Assembly (NCBI RefSeq): GCF_002869965.1
Contig: NZ_PEBS01000034.1
Location: forward strand, 1 to 59,871
Length of the DNA: 59,871 nucleotides
Reading direction: 5' to 3'
Source: Janthinobacterium sp. ROICE36
GTDB lineage: Bacteria; Pseudomonadota; Gammaproteobacteria; Burkholderiales; Burkholderiaceae_D
Position 1 is the first letter of the stretch. Every line of letters starts with the position of its first letter. Under the pieces are notes generated by a model that made no database searches, was not told where the DNA came from, and was given only the letters and a program-made list of their open reading frames with translations. Below, in pieces: positions 1-8,050 of the stretch. A program made the position numbers and the translations under genes.

Positions 1-1
1 A

Positions 2-85
2 CAAACCACGTTCACTTTCGCCGCTTACAACCTGACGCGCATGGCGACGATCTTTGGCTGGCGTTTATCGGCGGTGGTTGGATAA
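2..85 (+). CDS. Transposase, C-terminal end only (partial)
   Basis: An open frame enters from the left edge and reads 27 residues to a TAA, ending in AAYNLTRMATIFGWRLSAVVG. A Y/N-L-x-R-M segment followed by a hydrophobic tail is how many DDE transposases of the IS4/IS5/IS1182 type end. Everything upstream lies outside the window, so the family cannot be fixed. The following 70 bases may contain the IS end, but no inverted repeat can be matched because the other end is not visible. Confidence 0.55.
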   Translation, partial: QTTFTFAAYNLTRMATIFGWRLSAVVG

Positions 86-157
86 CTCCGTCCATAGAGT
101 ACGGAAAGCGCTAAAAAATGTCAAAAAACGGCCTGAAAAGTGGCTGAAAACTGCTTT

Positions 158-970
158 TTAGGAAAAATGCGGCTTCCAGCCCGAAAAATTCGCATGTCTG
201 GCGACAAAATCCGAAGGACTGGGGTCCTTTTTCAACACCCTGTTAAGCATGCGGACTTCCTGGCTTGACGACGTAGCCATGCCGGCCGTGGCCGGGGTCG
301 CCGGCATCGCATGCGCAGCGGCATCGGCATTGGTTTGTATGGCATGTTCTTTCTTGATTGCAAGATCGAGCTTGGCTTGCGTTGCCATGGCGTCCTGGGA
401 TGCCTGCATGCGCTGCTTCGCTGCTGCGGCCAGGTCTGTATGGTCTGACAGCACAGGCTGTCGCGCTACCACGGCGCCAGTGAGTTGCTCGATAGCCAGG
501 ATGCCCAGCGTGAGGTCTTGCGAACGCTCCATGAGCAGCATGACGTCAGCGTCATTGAGCCATTGGTTTTGCGCAAATTCGCAGATATTGAACAGATGCT
601 GTCGCATCAGGGTAATGCTCTGGGAGTGCAGCCCTACACTGGCGGCATTGGCGCGCAGCGCTTCGGAGAAAGAGGCGCCATCGGGGCCGGCGTTAAGTGT
701 GCCGCCGAATGTGGACGCGTACGATTGCAGAGCGTCGGGCGTCGGTTCGGCGCAGGCCTTGCCGTCTTTCGTGACATGGATCACACGCTGGGCTGCGTCG
801 AGGTGGATGGCCTTGCCGTCGTCCGGCAAGTCGCTGCTGCGGTGGATGGTGTGCAGGTTGGCGCACGCGGACAGCGCCAGCAGGGTGGAGGCGCCGACTG
901 CCAGGCGCCATGGTTTGCCGCCAACGCGAACCAGCGGGAGGATGCGGAGAACGTTATCGCTTGAAAACAT
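158..970 (-). CDS. Predicted lipoprotein, function unknown
   Basis: This is a 270-residue protein. The start is the ATG at 970, which has AAGGAG seven bases upstream; a longer frame upstream of it has no such site. The N-terminus carries a hydrophobic segment ending in a lipobox (LSAC, Cys36), so it is probably a type II signal peptide giving an outer-membrane or periplasmic lipoprotein. The mature part is alanine-rich and helical with no recognised domain. It is transcribed away from the LuxR-type gene at 1136, with 165 bases between them. Its last codons lie 73 bases from a transposase end, so the C-terminus could have been altered by an insertion. Confidence 0.7.
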   Translation of the reverse strand: MFSSDNVLRILPLVRVGGKPWRLAVGASTLLALSACANLHTIHRSSDLPDDGKAIHLDAAQRVIHVTKDGKACAEPTPDALQSYASTFGGTLNAGPDGASFSEALRANAASVGLHSQSITLMRQHLFNICEFAQNQWLNDADVMLLMERSQDLTLGILAIEQLTGAVVARQPVLSDHTDLAAAAKQRMQASQDAMATQAKLDLAIKKEHAIQTNADAAAHAMPATPATAGMATSSSQEVRMLNRVLKKDPSPSDFVARHANFSGWKPHFS

Positions 971-1135
971 GATGTTACTCCTTGGTGAGTGCGAAGTTGG
1001 AAGAGCATTGCCGATGGCGGTGCGCATGGCCGGCGCCATCGATGCCATGGTGCGTGCCGGGCCGCTGCCGCGCATCCTTCAAGTGAAGGGTGCGGCAGCG
1101 ATTTGCCGATTTTTTTACAGAAAGGTGGGGGGTGG

Positions 1136-2284
1136 ATGGAGAAGGTCGGTGCCGATCCCGTCATTGCCGCTTTTTACCGGGCGGCACTGGAGCCGGCGCA
1201 GTGGGATGCGGCCCTGCGTGCGTTCGCGCGGCTCGCTGGTGGCGACGTAGCCTGCTGTTTCCTGAAAGCGGAAGCGGGAACGGCGCCTTCGCGTGCCTGT
1301 GTCACGGGCCTGGACGAGCAAGCGTGGGAGCACGGTTACCGCCGCTACTATCACGCGCTCGATCCCGGCTATGCGGTCCTGACGCGGGGGCCGCCGGGGC
1401 GCATGCACCTGATGCAAGACTATTTCAGCGACCAGGCCGTGGCGCGTAGCGAGTATTTCCAGGATTTTTACCTGCGCGCGGGCGTGCGCTATTCGTGCAG
1501 TGGCGTCGTCCCCGATAACGGCGCGCCGACCATCCTGTCCGCGCACCGCGCAGCCGGCCAGGGCCGCTTTGACCGGCGCACGCATGGCCAACTGCAGCGC
1601 GTGCTCGCACATTTGCCGAATGTGTTTCGTCTGCGCGATACGGCGCAGCAAGCCCAGGCGCATGGTGGGCTGGCCTGGGCTGCGCTCGATGTCTTGCCCC
1701 GCGCGATCTTGCTGGTCGACGCCGGCCTGCGGCTGGTCTTCATGAACATGGCGGCGCAGCGGCTGCTGGCTGCCACGCCCCCGGTTCGGCCCTTGATTGC
1801 CGTGCGTGGCAGCAGCGTGGATGTGCGCGTCAGTTCGGTGCAGCAGCAGTTGGCGCAACGCGTGCGGCAAGTGTGCGCAGGGCTGGCCTGCCCGCGTCCG
1901 GCGCCCTTGTATGCCGCTGATGAGGATGGCCGGCCGGCCTTGGAAATAGGTATCCTGCCGCTGCCTGTGTGCATCGGGCAGCACGCTGTCGGTGATGGGG
2001 CAGTGATGGCCATGTTGTCCCTGCGGCCCCTGTTCAGGACAGGGCTGCGGCATTGGCCGGGTGCGTTCGAGCGGCCATTCCGCTTGACGGGCGCTGAGTG
2101 GGCGCTGGCGCTGGCGTTGGCGGACGGGATGGAGCCCGCCGGGTACGCGCAACGGCAGGGCGTGCGCATCAGTGCCGTGCGCAGTCAGATCCAGGCCATC
2201 CTGGCCAAGACGGGCACGCAGCGCAGCAGCGAGATCGCCAGCCTGTTCAGCGCTCTGGAGTGGGACGCCGGCACACCGCCATAA
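1136..2284 (+). CDS. LuxR-type helix-turn-helix transcriptional regulator
   Basis: The protein has 382 residues from the ATG at 1136, preceded by a purine-rich AAAGGTGG. The C-terminal ~60 residues (about 315-375, from RLTGAEWALALALADG to SEIASLFSAL) have the spacing of a LuxR/GerE HTH: a T-x-x-E-start helix, a recognition helix around SAVRSQIQAILAK, and a closing helix. The N-terminal ~180 residues (FYRAAL, YYHALDPGYAVL, YFQDFYLRAGVRYSCSG) resemble the sensory part found in many betaproteobacterial orphan LuxR proteins, not the acyl-homoserine-lactone domain. No partner kinase or synthase is adjacent, so its signal and targets are unknown. Its stop codon lies inside the terminator of the convergent sbp gene. 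Confidence 0.8.
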   Translation: MEKVGADPVIAAFYRAALEPAQWDAALRAFARLAGGDVACCFLKAEAGTAPSRACVTGLDEQAWEHGYRRYYHALDPGYAVLTRGPPGRMHLMQDYFSDQAVARSEYFQDFYLRAGVRYSCSGVVPDNGAPTILSAHRAAGQGRFDRRTHGQLQRVLAHLPNVFRLRDTAQQAQAHGGLAWAALDVLPRAILLVDAGLRLVFMNMAAQRLLAATPPVRPLIAVRGSSVDVRVSSVQQQLAQRVRQVCAGLACPRPAPLYAADEDGRPALEIGILPLPVCIGQHAVGDGAVMAMLSLRPLFRTGLRHWPGAFERPFRLTGAEWALALALADGMEPAGYAQRQGVRISAVRSQIQAILAKTGTQRSSEIASLFSALEWDAGTPP

Positions 2285-2307
2285 AAAAACCGGCCCAAGT
2301 CCCGGTT
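2283..2307 (-). terminator. Rho-independent terminator of the sbp gene
   Basis: On the minus strand AACCGG, an 8-base loop and CCGGTT are followed by a run of seven T. It lies 21 bases beyond the sbp stop and overlaps the end of the convergent regulator gene. Confidence 0.7.
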
Positions 2308-2327
2308 GTTGATTGATGCAGCTCAGA

Positions 2328-3383
2328 TTACTTCTGATAAATCTTGTCGAATTCGCCGCCATCGTCAAAGTGTTTCTTTTGCGCCTGTTTCCAGCCGCCA
2401 AAGACGTCATCGACGGTAAACAGGCTGATCGGCTTGAAGCTGGCCGCGTATTTCTTCGCTACCGTGGCCGAACGGGGGCGCAGATAGTGCTTGGCGACCA
2501 GTTCCTGGCCCGGCTCCGAGTACAGGTATTGCAGGTAGGCCGTGGCTTGCTTGCGCACGCCGCGGCGGTCGACGACTTTGTCGACGACCGCCACCGGTGA
2601 CTCGGCCAGGATGGAGATGCTTGGATACACCACTTCGAAGTTGTCGCCGAATTCGGCGCGCACCAGTTGCACTTCATTTTCAAACGTCACCAGCACGTCG
2701 CCGATTTCACGTTGCGTGAAGGTGGTGGTGGCGCCGCGGCCACCGCCGTCGAGCACGGGCACGTTTTTGAACAGCTTGCTTACCAGCTCGCGCGCCTGTG
2801 CTTCGCTGCCGCCTTTTTTCACGGCATAGCCCCAGGCTGCCAGATAGGTGTAACGACCGTTGCCCGAGGTTTTCGGGTTCGGCACAATGACCTTGATGCC
2901 GGGCTTGGCCAGGTCGTCCCAATCCTTGATGTGTTTTGGGTTGCCTTTGCGCACCAGATACACCATGGTCGAGTAGAACGGCGCCGCATTATTCGGCAAT
3001 TTCTTGGCCCAGTCGGCCACCACCAGGCCCCGGTCGACGAGGATATCGATGTCATTCGCCTGGTTCATGGTCACGACGGACGATTCCAGTCCATCGGCGA
3101 CGGAGCGCGCCTGCTTGCTGGAACCGCCGTGCGACTGCTTGATGGTGATGGTTTCGCCCGTTTTGGCTTTCCAATCAGCAATAAATGCGGGATTCACATC
3201 CTTGAACAATTCGCGCATCACGTCGTACGAGGCGTTCAGCAAGACTACCGGTTCGGCGGCGGATACGCTCATGGGCAGGCTCATGGCGGCGGCGGAAGCG
3301 GCCAGGGCACCGGCCAGGAACCAGCGGCGCGAGCGTTGGGTGAGCGTCGCTGGGCTGGTCGATACGGCGTTGGAATGGTGCAT
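2328..3383 (-). CDS. sbp: Sulfate ABC transporter, periplasmic sulfate-binding protein
   Basis: This 351-residue protein matches the Sbp/CysP family along its length. It has LLNASYDVMREL at the mature N-terminus, the IKQSHGGSSKQA sulfate-pocket segment and the NPKTSGNGRYTYLAAWGYA signature. It binds sulfate or thiosulfate in the periplasm for an ABC importer. The signal peptide contains SRRWFL at residues 18-23 ahead of a hydrophobic stretch and an SAA cleavage region near residue 42, which looks like a twin-arginine signal although the classic enterobacterial Sbp is Sec-exported. The start has AAGAG seven bases upstream. No cysT, cysW or cysA is present in the window, so this copy is an orphan. 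Confidence 0.93.
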   Translation of the reverse strand: MHHSNAVSTSPATLTQRSRRWFLAGALAASAAAMSLPMSVSAAEPVVLLNASYDVMRELFKDVNPAFIADWKAKTGETITIKQSHGGSSKQARSVADGLESSVVTMNQANDIDILVDRGLVVADWAKKLPNNAAPFYSTMVYLVRKGNPKHIKDWDDLAKPGIKVIVPNPKTSGNGRYTYLAAWGYAVKKGGSEAQARELVSKLFKNVPVLDGGGRGATTTFTQREIGDVLVTFENEVQLVRAEFGDNFEVVYPSISILAESPVAVVDKVVDRRGVRKQATAYLQYLYSEPGQELVAKHYLRPRSATVAKKYAASFKPISLFTVDDVFGGWKQAQKKHFDDGGEFDKIYQK

Positions 3384-3684
3384 GTTGAACTCTTGTTGTG
3401 AGAATAGACAGTCATAGTCTAAAATTCCGGCCGGAAAAGAAACGAATTTTTCGTAATATGCTTAGACTTGATTCCCATTTGCGCTAAAAAACAGATATCG
3501 ATTTTTGCAAACATTCGTGGGCAAGATGCGCATCAGCACGTAGTCTGCAGGCATTGCGCCATCGGCAAAAGCGGCTCGTGGCGTGCGGCAAAAAACCTGA
3601 TTGCGCCGCTTGGTGTATAGTCGAATCGCACGATACAGGGGTAAAACCGTCTGCATCGGCAACTGGAATATTTTGTGAGCGTAC
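3384..3684. other. Divergent intergenic region sbp / acetyltransferase
   Basis: This is a 301-base gene-free stretch between two divergent starts. It contains a perfect 12-base palindrome, TTCCGGCCGGAA, at 3425-3436. That palindrome is nested inside an inverted repeat, AGTCTAA (3416-3422) and TTAGACT (3462-3468). Both lie 33-85 bases upstream of sbp, a sensible place for an operator. No sigma-70 promoter of good quality is evident. Short open frames crossing the region have no ribosome binding site and look accidental. Confidence 0.5.
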
Positions 3685-4215
3685 ATGAGTCTTGAAATTC
3701 GTATTGCAACATCGACCGACGCTTTCGAGGCGTGCAACGTATTACGACGCTCCATCGTCGAATGCTGCAGCCTCGATCATCGGGACGATCCGGCCATCCT
3801 GGAAGCCTGGCTGGGCAATAAAACACCGCAGATGGTGGCGTGCTGGTTTGCGTCGCCTACCAATTTTTCGCTGGTCGCAGTCGAGGCGGGCGCCGTCGTC
3901 GGTGTCGGCTTGCTGACGCGCGCCGGCAAGCTGGCCCTGTGCTACTTGCTGCCCGAGGCGCAAGGCCGGGGCGCCGGCAAGGCGCTGGTGGAACAGCTGG
4001 AAGCGCAGGCGCGCGAGTGGGGCATCAAGGCCTTGCAACTGCATAGCACGGCCAGCAGCGAGGACTTTTTCGTCAAGCTGGGCTATGTCGAGGCGGGCAA
4101 TGTGCGTTCGCCGTATGGCGTGGAAACGATTTTTTGCTGGAAACAGATTGATCCCGCAGGCATCTCTAGCGGCGACCCCAAGCGCAAGCGCTTTTGCAAC
4201 TGCAATTCGGCCTGA
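3685..4215 (+). CDS. GNAT family N-acetyltransferase
   Basis: The 176-residue protein has the GNAT core: an acidic N-terminal helix-strand region, beta-4 (LALCYLLPEA) and the acetyl-CoA pyrophosphate loop QGRGAGK at residues 93-99. These are followed by the alpha-3 helix and the late AGNVRSPYGVETIFC strand. It transfers an acetyl group from acetyl-CoA to an amine; the acceptor cannot be told from sequence. The last ~20 residues (DPKRKRFCNCNSA) are basic and Cys-containing and lie outside the fold. It is a single gene followed directly by its own terminator. Confidence 0.88.
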   Translation: MSLEIRIATSTDAFEACNVLRRSIVECCSLDHRDDPAILEAWLGNKTPQMVACWFASPTNFSLVAVEAGAVVGVGLLTRAGKLALCYLLPEAQGRGAGKALVEQLEAQAREWGIKALQLHSTASSEDFFVKLGYVEAGNVRSPYGVETIFCWKQIDPAGISSGDPKRKRFCNCNSA

Positions 4216-4232
4216 CGGCTATCCTGCACTTC

Positions 4233-4262
4233 AGCCCGCCCAAACGGCGGCGGGCTTTTTCT
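4233..4262 (+). terminator. Rho-independent terminator of the acetyltransferase gene
   Basis: AGCCCGCC (4233-4240) pairs perfectly with GGCGGGCT (4249-4256) across an 8-base loop and runs into a T tract. It lies 17 bases after the stop codon. Confidence 0.85.
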
Positions 4263-4281
4263 TCCCTTTGACTATTTCCCT

Positions 4282-5094
4282 TCAGTAACTGATCTGGATA
4301 TACACGCCTTGCGGCGCGCGATCGTCCACTTGCAGCAAGGTGCCGCCGGCAAACAGTAACAGTTCGCCGGGCGCGAACGCCAGCCAGTCCTCGTTTTGCG
4401 TCAGGGGTTGCGTGGCGATGACGGCGATGCGGTCGTCCAGGTGGTTATGCTGGCGAAAGTCGATGCTGCGCTCGCAGTCGATCAGTTGCGCCACGGAAAA
4501 CGGGTATGCGCGTAGTACATAGTGCAGATGCGTGGAACAGTGGGCAAACAGCAGTTCTCCGTCCGAGAGGATGAAATTGAAGCTGCCGTGCGCGGCGATC
4601 TCCGTGGCGACCTCGGCGATGGCGGCGCGCAGCGCGGCGCGCGTGGGGTCACCCAAGGGAAAGCGCGTGCGCAAGCGGGCCAGCAGGTGGCAGAAAGCCA
4701 GTTCGCTGTCCGTGTCGCCGCTGGCACGGTAATCGGCATTGGCGGGCGGGCGCCACGTTTTCAAGTCGCCATTGTGGGCGAAGGACCAGGTCTTGCCCCA
4801 CAGTTCGCGGGCGAACGGGTGGGTGTTTTCTGGCGCGATGCGGCCGTGCGTGGCCTTGCGGATGTGCGCGACGATGTTTTTCGCCTTCACGGGATGCTGC
4901 TGTACGGTGGCGGCCAGCGGCGAATCGATGGCCGCCAGATGGTCCGTCAGCAAGGTGCAGCCGCTACTGGAATGATAGGCGATGCCCCAGCCGTCGCGGT
5001 GCTCGTCCGTGCGTCCGCCCCGCTCGGCAAAGCCGGCAAAGGAAAATCCCAGCGCGGCTGGCTTGCTGCTGTTCATTGCGAGTAACTGGCACAT
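4282..5094 (-). CDS. Class II glutamine amidotransferase (YafJ-like)
   Basis: The protein has 270 residues. Cys2 follows the initiator Met (MCQLLAMN) and is the N-terminal nucleophile typical of Ntn glutaminases once Met is removed. HRDGWGIAYH (residues 32-41), HIRKATHG and FAHNGDL supply the other signature segments. Proteins of this stand-alone YafJ/DUF4283-like group hydrolyse glutamine or act on gamma-glutamyl compounds, and the partner or acceptor is unknown here. The start is supported by AGGAAGGG upstream. It is a single gene, divergent from the EAL-like gene by 234 bases. Confidence 0.88.
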   Translation of the reverse strand: MCQLLAMNSSKPAALGFSFAGFAERGGRTDEHRDGWGIAYHSSSGCTLLTDHLAAIDSPLAATVQQHPVKAKNIVAHIRKATHGRIAPENTHPFARELWGKTWSFAHNGDLKTWRPPANADYRASGDTDSELAFCHLLARLRTRFPLGDPTRAALRAAIAEVATEIAAHGSFNFILSDGELLFAHCSTHLHYVLRAYPFSVAQLIDCERSIDFRQHNHLDDRIAVIATQPLTQNEDWLAFAPGELLLFAGGTLLQVDDRAPQGVYIQISY

Positions 5095-5328
5095 GGCGAC
5101 CCTTCCTGATGATATCGGTACACGCCCACAGTAAAGGCCGGGGCAGGGCGTTGGAAGGAATGTTTTCGACTATCGTTATGCGCTGTCCATTGCGGTGTTC
5201 TTATTCGCTGGCCGCATATCAAACGGCGAAACCATTCGTTCTCCTTTGGTTTGCGCTGGCTTACTCTGCACACTTTGGCGCCGTCTTCCCCATGCGGGAT
5301 GCCAGCGCAGCCCGATGAAGGAGCAGCC

Positions 5329-6165
5329 ATGCCATTTCCCGTCCTGAAAAACTATCTGGCCCGTTTGTCGCATCAAACCCAGGCCGGCACCCGTGTCTGG
5401 CAAGACGGGGAGGGCAGGGCGCTGGGGCGCTTTTTCAATTGCACCATGACCAGCGCCTTCCAGCCGCTGCGCGAACTGGGCAGCGGCAAGCTGGTGGCGT
5501 TCGAAGGGCTGGCGCGCAGCGTGTCGAAGGCGGACGAGGGCTTGTCGCTGTGGCGTTTGCTCGACCATGCGGCCAGCGACGATGAATCGGTGGAGTTGGA
5601 TCGTTTGTGCCGCATGTTGCATGCGATCAATTTTTTCCGCCAGAGCGAAGCGGAGCAGTCCGACCTGTACCTGAACGTGCATGACCGCCTGCTGAGCGCT
5701 GTCAGCAGCAATCACGGCCACGCCTTCCAGCGCATCCTCGACGCGCTGGGCGTGCCCATCGGGCGCATCGTGCTGCAATTGCCAGCGGTGACGCCGAACC
5801 AGGGCTGGCTGCTCAATTATGTGGCCGACAATTACCGGCGCAACGGTTTCCGCCTGGCCATCAACTTGGCCAGCGTGCACGAAGCAAGCGGCATGCTGGA
5901 GCGCTTGCACCCGCATGCGTTCAAGCTCGACGCGGGCAACCTCAGCGACGAGCAGTCCGTCGCCAGCTTCGTCACCGTGTGCCATGCGGCGAAAATCCGC
6001 GTCATCTTCAAGCGCCTCGACACGCCGGCCGCGCTGGCCGCGCTGCAGCGTATCGCCGCCCTCACGGGCTTGCCCATCGTGGCGCAGGGCTATTTGCAGG
6101 ACAAGCCCCTGACGGCGCTGGCGCAGGCGAAAGGGGTCGCCGCCCCCGTCGCGGTTGCCGCCTGA
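5329..6165 (+). CDS. Degenerate EAL-domain protein, probably not a phosphodiesterase
   Basis: The 278-residue protein starts at the ATG at 5329, with GAAGGAG upstream. The EAL fold can be followed from SAFQPLRELGSGKLVAFEGLAR to the end. However EAL has become EGL, the ELTE-type glutamate is missing (IVLQLPAV), the DDFG aspartates are replaced (LAINLASV) and the AEGVE motif is absent. Only the LYLNVH asparagine and the HAFKLD lysine region survive. A catalytically dead EAL domain usually binds c-di-GMP or a protein partner instead. No other domain is present. This is a confident fold call with an inferred loss of activity. Confidence 0.8.
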   Translation: MPFPVLKNYLARLSHQTQAGTRVWQDGEGRALGRFFNCTMTSAFQPLRELGSGKLVAFEGLARSVSKADEGLSLWRLLDHAASDDESVELDRLCRMLHAINFFRQSEAEQSDLYLNVHDRLLSAVSSNHGHAFQRILDALGVPIGRIVLQLPAVTPNQGWLLNYVADNYRRNGFRLAINLASVHEASGMLERLHPHAFKLDAGNLSDEQSVASFVTVCHAAKIRVIFKRLDTPAALAALQRIAALTGLPIVAQGYLQDKPLTALAQAKGVAAPVAVAA

Positions 6166-6264
6166 AGCAAAATGCATGGAAATGAGGGCGACACGATAGG
6201 CATTGAGGGTTTTTCTTCGCAGCACAATACGCTATAGTATTCCCATCGCTAAATTGGACTGACT

Positions 6265-7014
6265 ATGGCATCGCGCAGAAACTTTCTACACCACGGTATG
6301 GGCCTGGCCGCGCTGGGCCTGGTAACCACCCCGCTCATCGGCTGCGCCTCGCGCACGGCCGCTCCCGCCTCGGCTTCGGCCAGCGCCAAGCCGCGCGCGC
6401 CGCGCACGAGCGTACCGCCCCAGCCGACGCAACTGGCCAGCGTCGACCGTTCGATCACCTCGCAGTCGCGCCAGGCCATCACCGAGATGGAACCGCCTCC
6501 CGACATTTTTGATGCGCAGGCGCTGGACCTGGAATTCTGGCTCAAGCCGCGCACCCTGGAAGTGGTGCGCCCGGCCAGCAATGAAAAGGCCAGGCTGCTG
6601 TACTGGAAAGATGGCGAGGTCATCGATTCTGCCTACCAGGAACTGTGCCACTTGCTGCGCGACGTGAACGGCAAGAAGACGGCCCCCATCGACCCGAAAC
6701 TGCTGGAAACCCTGTGGGGCACACAAGCGTTTGTGGCCCGCTACGGCATCGAGCAGCCGCTGGAAATCCTGTCCGGCTACCGCACGGCCGAATCGAACAG
6801 CCGCCTGCGCGAAGCGGGCGTGCCGGCTGCGCGCCAGTCGCTGCACATCTCGGGGCGCGCCGCCGACATCCGCGTGGCCAACCTGAACGCGGAAGTGCTC
6901 GGTTCCCTGGTGCGCAGCTTCAAGCAGGGTGGCGTGGGCTTTTATTACCGTTCCGGCCCTCGTGGCGGCTGGATCCATGCCGATACCGGGCTGCAGCGCA
7001 CCTGGAAAGGCTGA
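6265..7014 (+). CDS. Tat-exported M15/DUF882-type murein endopeptidase (YcbK/MepK-like)
   Basis: The protein has 249 residues. The N-terminus is a twin-arginine type signal (SRRNFLHHG, residues 3-11) with a hydrophobic region and then LIGC (Cys27), a possible lipobox. After an Ala/Pro linker the DUF882 domain follows: LSGYRTAESNSRLR, then SLHISGRAADIR with His194 and Asp201, and WIHADTG with His238. These three match the zinc ligands of the M15/MepK family, which cuts meso-DAP cross-links in peptidoglycan. It is a single gene, downstream of the EAL-like gene by 99 bases. The family and metal site are clear; the exact bond cut is inferred. Confidence 0.88.
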   Translation: MASRRNFLHHGMGLAALGLVTTPLIGCASRTAAPASASASAKPRAPRTSVPPQPTQLASVDRSITSQSRQAITEMEPPPDIFDAQALDLEFWLKPRTLEVVRPASNEKARLLYWKDGEVIDSAYQELCHLLRDVNGKKTAPIDPKLLETLWGTQAFVARYGIEQPLEILSGYRTAESNSRLREAGVPAARQSLHISGRAADIRVANLNAEVLGSLVRSFKQGGVGFYYRSGPRGGWIHADTGLQRTWKG

Positions 7015-7156
7015 GGCAGTCGTCGTGGCAGGGCGGCTCCGGCAGGCTATCGTTGCTGGCGCGAAATTCACGGGACGTTCCCAATCAAGGCGCCAGCCGC
7101 TCCTTTGCGTCTGACCACCGGCGCGCGCAAAAGTGCCGCTTTGATCGTCCAGCCCC

Positions 7157-8050
7157 ATGAAACTGTCCAGCCATAACATCGAACTGTTCCTGGCCGTCGT
7201 CGACGGCGGCTCGTTCTCGGCCGCCGCGCGCGACTTACGGCGGGCGCCCTCGGCCGTCAGCATGGCGATTGCCAACATCGAGGCGGAACTGGGCATCGCC
7301 CTGTTCGACCGTGGTGCGCGCGAAGCCGTGCCCACGCCCGCCGCGATGGCGCTGCTTCCCCACGCGCGCCTGATCGCCGAGCAGTTGAAGCAGTTGCACC
7401 TGCACGTGCAGGAATTGTCGCAGGGCTTGGAAAGCCGCATTTCGCTGGGCATCGCTGCCGAGCTCGACCATGCGCCCTTCCTGGCCGCCGTGCGCGCGCT
7501 GTCGCAGCGCCATCCGCTGCTCGACATCGAAGTGCTGACGGCGCCGCAGGACGATGTGCTCGACATGTTGCACCGGGGCCGCATCAGCGCCTGCATGGCT
7601 TTCGCTGGCGGACGCATCAATCACGAGGAGCAGTTCCAGCTGGTGGGCAGCGATGCCTTGCTGGCGATTATTTCCACCCAGCATCCGCCCAGCGTGGCGG
7701 GCCGGCCCTTGTATATCGAGGAATTGGTGAATTTGCGCCAGATCATCGTCGCCAGCCGCGAACTCGATCTGGCCGATGCGCGCCCGGTGGTGGGCTTGTC
7801 CTATTGGCGCACGGACAGTTTGCCGATGGCGCTGGCGATGGTGGAATCGGGTTTGGGCTGGGGCAACTTTGCCGCTTCGGCCATCGCCCACTCGCTGGCG
7901 GCAGGGCGGGTGCGCCGCGTGGCATTCAAGAATACGGGCAATGGCCTGGTCGTGCCCATCCACCTGGTGTGGATGAAGGACCGGCCGCTGGGCATGGCGG
8001 CACGGTCCTTTCTTCAGTTGCTGAGCGAGGTGCCGGCAGCGGCACCCTGA
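7157..8050 (+). CDS. LysR family transcriptional regulator
   Basis: This is a 297-residue protein with the usual LysR plan. The N-terminal winged HTH spans residues 1-60 (IELFLAVVDGGSFSAAARDLRRAPSAVSMAIANIE), followed by a linker helix and a periplasmic-binding-like effector domain from about residue 90. It runs tail-to-tail into the PACE efflux gene and overlaps it by 37 bases. AceR, the known regulator of a PACE transporter, is also LysR-type, so control of the neighbour is a reasonable inference. No good Shine-Dalgarno is seen ahead of the ATG. Confidence 0.9.
   Translation: MKLSSHNIELFLAVVDGGSFSAAARDLRRAPSAVSMAIANIEAELGIALFDRGAREAVPTPAAMALLPHARLIAEQLKQLHLHVQELSQGLESRISLGIAAELDHAPFLAAVRALSQRHPLLDIEVLTAPQDDVLDMLHRGRISACMAFAGGRINHEEQFQLVGSDALLAIISTQHPPSVAGRPLYIEELVNLRQIIVASRELDLADARPVVGLSYWRTDSLPMALAMVESGLGWGNFAASAIAHSLAAGRVRRVAFKNTGNGLVVPIHLVWMKDRPLGMAARSFLQLLSEVPAAAP

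Noticed and set aside
249..1250. Long plus-strand open frame of 333 codons across the lipoprotein gene
   Set aside because: It is antisense to a gene with a clear lipobox and ribosome site, has biased Cys/Arg/Ser composition, no ribosome site and no domain; open antisense frames are common at this GC content.
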